DNA from: Megalonaias nervosa
Lineage: Eukaryota; Mollusca; Bivalvia; Unionida; Unionidae
Assembly: GCA_016617855.1 (NCBI GenBank)
Contig: JAECUM010093600.1
Coordinates: 1-64,000 of the forward strand
Direction of reading: 5' to 3'
Length of the DNA: 64,000 bases
Part shown: piece after piece, positions 30,903-39,327 of the stretch
Numbering within the stretch: the stretch's first letter is position 1
Layout of the letters: each line of letters opens with the position of its first letter
Made by a program: the position numbers and the translations under genes
Notes under the pieces: model-generated
What the model was told of the DNA's origin: nothing
What the model saw: the letters and a program-made list of their open reading frames with translations, nothing else
The model's database searches: none

Positions 30903-31571
30903 ATGGATATAATTGACTTTTCTGCGACACAAAAACAGGAACCAGTAAAGCATCATTCAGCGTTACCGAATTCTATCAGAATGTTTATAATAGGCCCATC
31001 TGGATCAGGCAAAACACAATTATTGCTTAATCTAATAATGAGATTGCTGAAGTGGGATAAATTATATTTGGTAGCACCATCTGTAGATGATCAACGGTGT
31101 TACGAAGTACTTAAAGATTTTAATGAAAATGCAAAATTGCTGAATGAAGACGGTAATGATGTTGTTGACTTTATTACCGATATTGATGAAGCGCCATCTG
31201 TAGATGACCTAGATGGATTAATTGATAATTTAGTGGTGTACGATGACGTTATGCTGGACAAACAATCAAATCCAGCTCGGACATTTTCTCGAGGTAGACA
31301 TAAAAATACTGACGTGATCTATGTTACTCAGCGATATACACAAATTCCAAAAGTGATCAGAGATAACTGTAATATTTTGGTTGTGTTTAATGGAGTAGAT
31401 AATTATACCTTACAAAATATTTATTATACTTGGTGTTCAGGGGATATGGATATGATTAAGTTTAAAAACTTCTTTTCAAAAGCACAAGCTGTTCCGTTCG
31501 GATTTATTACAATAAATCTACATGACCCAAGATCTAGATATCGTATAGGTCTGGATAAAATCTTTGGTTAA
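30903..31571 (+). CDS. Genome-packaging ATPase (FtsK/HerA-A32 type), intact
   Basis: 222 residues. Walker A GPSGSGKT (31-38), Walker B LVVYDDVM (110-117) and downstream IYVTQRYTQIPK and DNCNILVVF segments mark the A32-like packaging ATPases of Polintons, virophages and large DNA viruses. It would pump DNA into preformed capsids. A truncated copy of its last third is at 22561-22882. The gene is divergent from the phospholipase gene and is the last element gene before the repeat-rich DNA. Confidence 0.95.
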   Translation: MDIIDFSATQKQEPVKHHSALPNSIRMFIIGPSGSGKTQLLLNLIMRLLKWDKLYLVAPSVDDQRCYEVLKDFNENAKLLNEDGNDVVDFITDIDEAPSVDDLDGLIDNLVVYDDVMLDKQSNPARTFSRGRHKNTDVIYVTQRYTQIPKVIRDNCNILVVFNGVDNYTLQNIYYTWCSGDMDMIKFKNFFSKAQAVPFGFITINLHDPRSRYRIGLDKIFG

Positions 31572-31574
31572 TTA

Positions 31575-31842
31575 TAGCAGCAGGAAGGGTGAACAACCAA
31601 TATTGAGTGACCCGGCGAGTAAACGAAACACACTATAAGATAAAAACAAAGAGTCAACGATGGAATAACAAAAATGAGCTAACCCAAACGATTTATTGTC
31701 TGTTTTCAACCGTACGGAAATAGTCTCGGTTAGAGACTTTGGTATAGAGTTATTGACATTGTTTTTTCAGCCTACATAGGAACCTTATGTTTCAGACAAA
31801 TGACGATTCAGACAAGTGGTCTGTTCACCCTTCTTGCTGCTA
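31575..31842. repeat. 268-bp unit bounded by 20-bp inverted ends, copy 2
   Basis: It starts TAGCAGCAGGAAGGGTGAAC 3 bp after the ATPase stop and ends with the inverted copy at 31823-31842. It is homologous to copy 1 at 22883-23156 in the same position behind the ATPase 3' end. No homology to the first locus follows; an ACC/ACT-rich low-complexity run occupies about 31843-31895. This is probably the right edge of the virus-like block. Confidence 0.8.
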
Positions 31843-32201
31843 CAGTCAGTACCAGCACCACAACCACTACCAGTACTACAACCATTACCAGTACTACAAC
31901 GGCCGAGAGACCCTGTCCCTTAAATTGAAAATTGGGATCAGGAGTTGGAGAGACAGCGGCAAGAGTGGGAGCCGCAGAGACCTCACCATCCCCTGGTCTG
32001 GCATAGGAGAAGACAGAGAGAACAAGTCTTCACTATCCCTTAGACTGAAAACTGGGATGATGAGGCCACTCAAACTCCCTCTGCGCTCGGAACCATACGC
32101 ATTAATTGGGAAAATGATTGGAGTCGTCGTTGTGTGCGTGGTGCCCGCCCTGGAAGATGTCATCATTAACCAGGTGCATTTGGAGTTAAAAAAGAAAAAA
32201 C

Positions 32202-32217
32202 AGCCCTTCTCAGGGCT
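32202..32217 (+). promoter_or_regulatory. Histone-type 3' stem-loop, variant
   Basis: AGCCCT-TCTC-AGGGCT: a six-pair stem and four-base loop with A/C-rich flank before and AACCAAA after, then purine-rich GAAAAGAGAG 13 nt downstream. The geometry is that of the metazoan histone mRNA 3' end. The open frame crossing it (31787-32266) has no recognisable domain, so the gene it belonged to is probably degenerate. Confidence 0.55.
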
Positions 32218-32307
32218 AACCAAATCTCTAGAAAAGAGAGACTATTCATGTTGCCAATTGGTATGAATGTAGAGTAGTGTGACTATAAACACTCACTCCT
32301 TTACTGT

Positions 32308-32312
<5 letters not shown>

Positions 32313-32345
<33 letters not shown>

Positions 32346-32815
32346 GCGTTCGCGTCCGTTGGTGAGGATAGTAGATATGTGTGTTTTTTCTTCTCATCCC
32401 GATTATGTGGATAGTAGATATGTGTGTTTTATGCTTTCTCGTTCGTTGGTGGGGTTAGTAAATTTGTGTGCTTTATCCTTTCTCGTTCGTTGGTGATGAT
32501 AGTAAATAGGTGTGTTTTTTTCTTCTCATCCCGATTGTTTGGATAGTAGATATGTGTGTTTTATGCTTTCTCGTTCGTTGGTGAAGATAGTAAATTTGTG
32601 TGTGTTACGCTTTCTTGTTTGTTAGTGAGGATAGTAAATAGGTGTGTTTTTTTCTTCTCATCCCGATTGTGTGGATAGTAGATATGTGTGTTTTATGCTT
32701 TCTCGTTCGTTGGTGAGGATAGTAGATATGTGTGTTTTATGCTTTCTTGTTCGTTGGTGTGGATAGTATATTTGTGTGTTTAATGCTTTCTCGTTCGTTG
32801 GTGAGGATAGTATAT
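32313..32815. repeat. (GT)n followed by a 44-bp minisatellite in higher-order B-A-A pattern
   Basis: A GT run (about 32311-32341) leads into about 11 units of 43-44 bp. Type A units contain CTTTCTCGTTCGTTGGTG, type B units CTTCTCATCCCGATTGTG; both end in GGATAGTAGATATGTGTG. The order is A B A A B A A B A A A, i.e. a 132-bp higher-order repeat. Confidence 0.9.
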
Positions 32816-32866
32816 CATATGTAAAGTGAGTGTAAGGGATGTTTTCGTTCACGTCCGTGCTTAACG

Positions 32867-32873
32867 TATATAA
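32867..32873 (+). promoter_or_regulatory. TATA box upstream of the orphan gene
   Basis: TATATAA within CGTATATAACGCG, the only clean TATA element in this GC-richer stretch. A start near 32897 would leave a leader of about 140 nt before the ATG at 33038. Confidence 0.45.
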
Positions 32874-33037
32874 CGCGGAACGCTATTCAGTCTGGCTATT
32901 AGGCCCAGCCTGGGGCCAAGGGCCCAGCCCGGGGCTATAATCAGTCACGAAGCATTCAGTGCATAGGCGACCTTAATTCATGGGCAATGGGCAGTCTGGC
33001 TACCCACGTTGACTAGTCAACAACTTCAAAAGAAAAA

Positions 33038-33610
33038 ATGAATTTGTTTAACGAGTTAAGAGACAGTTATTTTTGGATGATGGATGCAGCCTACGTGGTG
33101 GAAAGGCTAGAACAGGAATGGAAATATCCAGACAGCCAAGACTTTGTGACCAGTCAAGTCACTAGCCTGAAAGTAGCCAGGGATCAGGTGGCAGGGATGA
33201 TAGAAGAGGAGGTGGAAAAAATAAGAGGCTTCATCCATCGTAAATATGTGAGAGTGGGGACATTGAAAGACGCACTGGATAATGTCATCCAAGTGAGGTG
33301 CTTTTTAGAAGAGCAAGCCAATTTCACGGAGTGGTCTTTTGTCCACTGGGGATTAGAGAAATTAAGGAAATCTGAAGACCTAATGAGAAAAGTGATGAAA
33401 GAAGAGGTAACTAAAATCAAAGACACCTGGACAAAAGAGAGAAAGGAGAAGAAAAACCCCCAAAAGAAAGAGGAGTTTGATAGACTAAATAAAAACTGGA
33501 TAAAGGTACAGGAAAAGTTTAGAGAGATGGGACATCCTGACTGGATTCCAGACGAAGAAAAGAAAAAGAAGGGAACTATTGGAAAAGTGAAGAGCTGGTG
33601 GAAAAAATGA
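33038..33610 (+). CDS. Orphan 190-aa protein with histone-type 3' end
   Basis: An intact intronless frame with ATG in AAAAATGAAT. It is strongly helical, with Trp spread along it (YFWMMDAAYVVERLEQEW, NFTEWSFVHWGLEKL, NKNWIKVQ, GHPDWIP) and a basic end (GKVKSWWKK). No signal peptide or membrane segment. It resembles no histone and no family I know. A canonical stem-loop at 33634-33649 lies 23 nt after the TGA, so mRNA processed like replication-dependent histones is inferred. It sits between the minisatellite and the CRE-bearing inverted repeat; a domesticated or viral origin is possible. Confidence 0.55.
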   Translation: MNLFNELRDSYFWMMDAAYVVERLEQEWKYPDSQDFVTSQVTSLKVARDQVAGMIEEEVEKIRGFIHRKYVRVGTLKDALDNVIQVRCFLEEQANFTEWSFVHWGLEKLRKSEDLMRKVMKEEVTKIKDTWTKERKEKKNPQKKEEFDRLNKNWIKVQEKFREMGHPDWIPDEEKKKKGTIGKVKSWWKK

Positions 33611-33633
33611 AGACAATAGAAGAAAAACCTAAA

Positions 33634-33649
33634 GGCCCTTTTCAGGGCC
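33634..33649 (+). promoter_or_regulatory. Canonical histone-type 3' stem-loop
   Basis: GGCCCT-TTTC-AGGGCC, a perfect six-pair stem and TTTC loop, preceded by CCTAAA and followed by ACTCCA. A purine tract CGAAAAGA lies 13-20 nt further on, where the U7-binding downstream element is expected. Confidence 0.75.
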
Positions 33650-33750
33650 ACTCCATTGCCTCGAAAAGATTTATTCTTTCTTGCCTAAAAAACGAATATA
33701 TAAAACATACCACGAAAGCGAGAATGATTCGTGTTTGTATATAGAAATGA

Positions 33751-33828
33751 CACAGGGGGCATGACGTCACAGTACTACATTGCTACATTGTTGCCAGTGA
33801 CCAGTACCGTGACGTCATGCCACCTGTG
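33751..33828. repeat. 20-bp inverted repeat with a CRE (TGACGTCA) in each arm
   Basis: CACAGGGGGCATGACGTCAC at 33751-33770 and its inverse at 33809-33828 (19/20). The palindrome TGACGTCA is the binding core of CREB/ATF proteins. A small MITE or a regulatory element are both possible. Confidence 0.7.
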
Positions 33829-33862
33829 CCATTCCACTTGTCCCTATACAAAATTCCCATTG

Positions 33863-34005
33863 AGGCTATACGGTCCTAGGGTGTACTTTTGAGGCTATAA
33901 ATCTTGAGGCTACGGTACAAAAGTGATATTTTTGAGGCTATAAATTCTGAGGCTACGGTGCAACCCCCTCAAATTAACATTACGGTCTACGTGAGGCTAC
34001 GGTAT
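33863..34005. repeat. Irregular array of TGAGGCTA phrases
   Basis: Six copies of TGAGGCTAT or TGAGGCTAC, alternating with continuations AAAT and CGGT, over about 140 bp. The spacing is uneven, so this is not a simple tandem repeat. Confidence 0.75.
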
Positions 34006-34017
34006 CCCCTATTACTA

Positions 34018-34150
34018 CTGCTGAGCGCCAAGCGAGGCAGCTGTTAGTACCATTTTTAAAAGTCTTTGGCATGACTCGGCCGGAGTTCGAATCCGCGACC
34101 TCCCGCATCCGAGGCTGACGCTTTAACCGATAGGCCACCGGAGCGGTCCC
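34018..34150 (-). mobile_element. tRNA-derived SINE, copy 1
   Basis: Read on the - strand, box A (TGGCCTATCGGTTAAAGCG) and box B (GGATTCGAACTCC) of a tRNA head are followed by a body ending in GCTTGGCGCTCAGC. A second copy at 53532-53666 has the same layout and a better box A. The family resembles SINEs I associate with molluscs. Confidence 0.85.
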
Positions 34151-36770
34151 ATGCAATCGTGGATACTCATTTAAATCCCCATTTGAACATGTACCGATTT
34201 TATTTTGAACGTTGTATATATTAAAAGTTACCCATCGACGAGGAATTAATTAGCACGCGGTGGGTACACCTTTAACTAGATCTAAATTGCCAACTGGCCG
34301 AACACGTCTCAAATCTACGCTAAGTAAGTTATGCCATGTCCACGAGAAAGTTTTACTCTATTCCTAAGCTTATCTAATGCTCCTCAAACAACAGCCAGAA
34401 TTAGAGATTTTCCAAATTGATAAAAAGATATTTGATAAGATGCAAAACAAAAACATTTACTTTGGGCCATTGAAACCAAAAAATCAGTCCTTGGAGTCAA
34501 CTTGAGATGTTGAGGCGCACTGTTCCTACACCGTTACCTCTTTTGCGTCTCCTAGACATGGAAAATTGAGAAGTATGCCGTGCACACATTAAAGAGTCAA
34601 ATGGGTGCCCCGCGTAATGAAATGGCTGAATGGCTGCATACATTATAAATTTAAGTCAAATTAGTCATGTCATCTATCATTGACTGTTTAACTAGTATGA
34701 CAACCATTTCAAAATTGAGGAAAACCATGATGTGCATCTACAGAATAAGGCACCACCTGACTGAGAACAAATTGGAGAAACGACCATGTTCCTAAAGATG
34801 ACCCAAATATGGGTGAATAAATCGTTAAAGAGAAAATAAACAGAGAAGAAAATGAAGGGGAGAGAAATATCATTAGCAGAGCAAAGGTACAGGAATGTGA
34901 GATGGAGACATTATATTTTTCTCACAGATTAAAGAAAAGCTTCTGTGCTGCGTGATGAGAACAATTGTGAGGCCTAGCCGTCCTGGATATGATGATAACA
35001 TGAACGATCCATGACTACAGCAAAGGGGCCTTTCCTGGGTCATCCACGTCTCTTGGAAAGGAGTTACTCCTCAATAATTGCAAATATATCATATGTTTGC
35101 ATGTTTGTGAATATCTTTGTTTTCCATCCCACCCAAACCCCCATCCTGAAACTGAAATCCCTATATTAGTTTAATTGAAGCTGGAGCAAGACCCCTAGGA
35201 CCACCACCTGTTAGCACAACACAACAAGGGGTAAGACCGGGGTGGATAGAGGACATGAAAAAGTAAAGCAATAAGTAGCAGGAAAAAGAACCTCAAAGTG
35301 GCAGAGAGAAAGAAGCACTCTGCTTGAAGCTATCACCACCACACCACTTAGAAGTTGGCAAGAAAAGTTAGCATTATATACGATGCATTGAAACACACAC
35401 AAGAAGAAGTGTGCAAAGTGGGAACGGTGAAATTTACAAAATAAAAAGGTGGCAAGACAGTTTGTTGCAGACGATAAGAAGGTGTACAAACGGAAGAAAG
35501 GATAGCAAGGAAACGCAAGGTGGAGGAAAGCTGTATAAAATACACGACACCGGGGAGAAGCCTATGCTGAATTCCCAGTCTTTTCAAAATGAAACAGATC
35601 AATTGAACAACATGATCTGCAGGTGGAATTTGATAACTTCGGCTTTAACGACGAAACAGCATGCTATATTGTTGCAGATTGTATAGACCACTATGAAACA
35701 AAAGACCGAGTCCTTCGCCAGTTCGTCTCAAAGGACCATACTAAGAACATTTACTACAAGTGGCCTCCAAACAGCCCTTGTTTGGGCTACAGATTCACAA
35801 CAGCTGCCTGAGAGTTTTCACTTCGGATTGAAGACCCATTTCGATAAAAAGTTTATAATAAACAGATGTGATCCACTTGATCACCGCTCGAAATGGGAAC
35901 TTCAATTTTAATCAACCAAGACCGTAAAATTTAATAAGTCACTCAGACCTAGCATTCTTCATATCTTTGGCGTTTCAGAAAGTTCCTGTTATGCTCGGCT
36001 ACTCCAGCCGAAGCCGACCTTCTCCTCCTTTGCCGCGTCCAGGCATGCGTATTGGGCTGCATGGAATACAGACAGCGTCGAGTGCATGGCTCTTTTTCCC
36101 ACTCGATGTAAATATAACTCGGGGTGTCGTCAGGTGTGTGGCTCTATTCCCACCTGAGAATTAATTAAGAAGCACGTTGTGCATATTTTAACGGGTCAAG
36201 TAGCAACATTTGTTTGCCTACCACTTGACGAGAAATTAAGAAGTTTGCCGTGCTGGCATTAATTAGTCGCACAAGACCGATTGGCTATACGTGTCTCAAA
36301 TCCATGAATGATGACGAAGTCAATACCCCGACCATGACGTCATATACCTGCAAAACCCCTACAATAAACCTTAATATTTTCAAATACTGGACAAAACACA
36401 AACAACCGCTGCAACCAAGGACCAAAATTTTCTTGGAGATATCCGGTAGATATCAGAAATTTATACTGACGGTTCTAAATCCCCAGATCCAGGACGCACT
36501 GTAGCAGCAGTTTCATTCCGGGTGAGGGCATCACGCTCAAAAATGTCTGGCGCAATACAATAACAATTCGATGATTGAAAATCTGTGGCAAAGGGAAGCG
36601 GATTTGGAAGGCGAAACTTTCTAAAAATGTGTTTTTATCACCTATTTTATATAAACGGTGATTCAATTCAAAGCTGCTTCAGATCCGGCGCGGGACATAA
36701 ACGCGCATGTGCAGCGAGATAAACACATTCAAAATTACCAATATAACGCGTACGAGGCAGGGGAATCAGA
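34151..36770. other. Stretch without a supported gene
   Basis: Several 60-90 codon frames, none with a domain. Two sites look like decayed histone-type stem-loops: about 35025-35042 (GGCCTTTCCTGGGTC followed by ATCCA and GGAAAGGAG) and 35773-35788 (AGCCC..GGGCT, preceded by CCAAAC). They suggest that relatives of the 33.0-kb gene once stood here, but no protein homology is visible. Confidence 0.4.
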
Positions 36771-36960
36771 CATGCCAGGACCAATATAATTTCAGGCTCA
36801 TGACAAATATATGTATTTCTTCCTATGTGAAGCATTCTTAGAAGTTCAAGGAAAGCTTGTACGAGCCAACAATAAGCCATCTGGTGCCAATGACAATATC
36901 CAATTTGTCAACAATGGCATCACGTCGTTATTCAGTAGTGCAGTTTATCTCATGGACGGA
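36771..36960 (+). pseudogene. Fragment of a Polinton/adintovirus-type major capsid protein, N-terminal part
   Basis: A frame with TAA at 36787-36789 encodes FLEVQGKLVRANNKPSGAND and then VNNGITSLFSSAVYLMDGK. This is the first jelly-roll segment of the double-jelly-roll capsid family (animal homologues are often annotated F54H12.2-like). It runs on the + strand, as does the C-terminal capsid fragment at 5.0-5.75 kb; no overlap between the two parts can be tested. LTR copy 1 begins less than 300 bp downstream. Confidence 0.55.
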
Positions 36961-37989
36961 AAAGAAAAGTACTTCTCGACAAAGACGACGTTGCTACAAC
37001 AATTCTGGGACTCGCCCGTTGCCGTAACGATTACGCAAGTTCGCCTGCCCCGTCTATGGTGTTTATCAAAGACACAAGCGAACGCCCTGACCATATCAAT
37101 CACACATTTGTCGGCAGTAATGTAACCAGGGACAACTGCGCATAGCGTTGAGCACAGATTCACTCGCACGAGGGAGTTTACCTGCACGATTCAACTAACA
37201 TAATATGTCATGTATATTTAATTTGAATTGTTTCTTATGTTACGTATATGTAATTTAATTACAAATTTTAAATTTAATTAATTTTAAATTTCTTTTTTAT
37301 TTTATTTTTATTTCATTACATGTTATAGTAATGATAACTTTATTCACTGGATTTGACATTTTTCGGGCTCAAATGTATTTATTTTGTTGATGCCGGTTTG
37401 GTTTGAATTTTCCTATTTTTCGGAATCAATAATTTATTTCCCAGGAAAATACCTGTGCTCATCAGAATTCTTGGACAAAGACATTTACTGAAAATTATTC
37501 GGAATTCTAAAGCCGGAATATTATTTTTGGTGATTCAACAAGGAACTGCTGACACGACAACACAAAACAGGTTATAGAGGACGTCATCGCCTTCCATCTT
37601 GGAACTTCATCTGGATTCGAACTTTGATTCATTTAGAACTTTTTAGTGATAGGACTTATATTTTTAATTATTGGATGAAATTTGGATTTCATTCATAAAC
37701 CGTAATTCCTTTTTCATATTTTTACCTTGTTTTCTAGGGAAATAAAGTATTTTGTTAAATTTACAAAGCTTGTTGGCTTCACTCTTTTCTTAGTTACTTT
37801 TGTACGAGCCTAGACACGTAAGAAAGAAAATTGGGGCCTCGTCGTTGGAATATATGAATTTTGGCTAAAATATTTCAGAAAATTCTTTTTTGAAATTTAA
37901 ATTCCCCTAGTTTTCAGAAATATTTAAATCCCAAGTACTATTTTACATTTTGTTTGAAATCTTTAGTAAAATCAACAGGCTTTTTCACA

Positions 37990-39327
37990 ATGTCATCAAA
38001 AGTGGAGATCTTTCTCTCAAATCCTACTCAGGAGCAGTTGGATTGTTTGAAAAAAGATGAATTGCTTGAACGTGCCAGAAAATATGATCTTTCAGAGGCA
38101 TAATTTTCTTTAACGAAGCAAGAAATAAAAAACACTTTGATCCAGTATTTGGTAGAGAAGAATGTTTTTGATAAAAGTGTCTTGGTCTCGATCAGTAAGT
38201 CTGCATCAGACTCTGACATAAAAGTAAAGGAATTGAAATTAAAATACAAGATGGAATTAGAGTTAAGGAGCTTGAACTTCAGAAAGAAGAAAAACAACTG
38301 CTATTGGAAAAGGAGGAGAGAGAAACAAATACAGTTACAATTTGAAATAGAAGAGAGAGAGAAACAAATGCAGTTACAATTTGAAAAAGAGGAGAGAGAG
38401 AGAGAGACAGGAGAGAGAGAAAGATAAACAAATGCAATTGGAGTTACAGAAAGAACAAAAGCACTTACAGAACGAAGAAAAACAAATACAAATGCAATTA
38501 GAAGAGAGGGAGAGAGAGACAGATGCAAAAAGAGAAGGATGAAAGAGAATTTGAAATTAGAAAGAAAGAAATGGAGCTGACAAGTGAAAAGCAAATTCCC
38601 ACTTCACATACAAATTCAAGTTTTGATATTACAAAGAATTTAGGCTAGTACCCCCTTTGAGAGAAAGAGAAGTAGACAAATATTTTCATTATTTTGAAAA
38701 GGTGCTGAAAATTTGAAATGGCCAAGGGAGCATTGGACTCAATTATTACAATGTGTTCTTACTGGTAGAGCTCGTGATATTTACATTTCACTGTCACTAC
38801 AGCAGAGTGCTGACTATGATGTGGTTAAAGACTGTATCTTGAAGGGTTATGCGTTAGTCCCTGAGGCTTATCGGCAAAAATTCAGGAATTCTAGAAAATC
38901 AACTGACCAGACCTATGTCGAATTTGCAAGAGAAAGATCACAACAATTTGCTAGGATGCGCTCTTCTAGAAAGGTTAACAAAGATTACGAAAGTCTCAGA
39001 GAACGCATGTTAGTTGAAGAGTTTAGGAACTGTGTCCATAGTGACATTAGGATGTATCTTTCTGAGCATAAGATCGAAACCTTAGAACATGCTGCTCTTG
39101 CTGCTAACGAATATTTCTTAGCTCATAAAGTTCCTGTTGTAGGCAAGTCTTTCACTCAGCAGTCTACTGGTAAAAAGGTATTTCAACCTAATACGACTCC
39201 TTTTAAAACTCAATCTGGCACATCTTTTAAAAATAAAGTTTATGATAAGCTTGATTCAAAATCCTTGTCTCTTCCTACGTGTACCTATTGCAAGAAGTAA
39301 CGACACGTTATTTCTGATTGCTTCAGA
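37990..39327 (+). pseudogene. gag: Gag of LTR copy 1
   Basis: It starts at ATG 37990 (SSKVEIFLSNPTQEQLDCL), meets TAA 38101-38103, has a Glu/Arg/Gln-rich charged region (38.2-38.57 kb) that accumulates frameshifts, and then a capsid-like open part 38713-39300. The zinc knuckle CTYCKK is cut by TAA 39298-39300 before its His and last Cys. Confidence 0.85.

Noticed and set aside
31787..32266. 159-codon frame as a gene
   Set aside because: It begins in low-complexity ACC/ACT repeats, crosses a histone-type stem-loop and has no recognisable domain.
33184..33651. Long - strand frame opposite the orphan gene
   Set aside because: Phe/Ser-rich shadow of the Lys/Glu-rich + strand frame, without its own signals.
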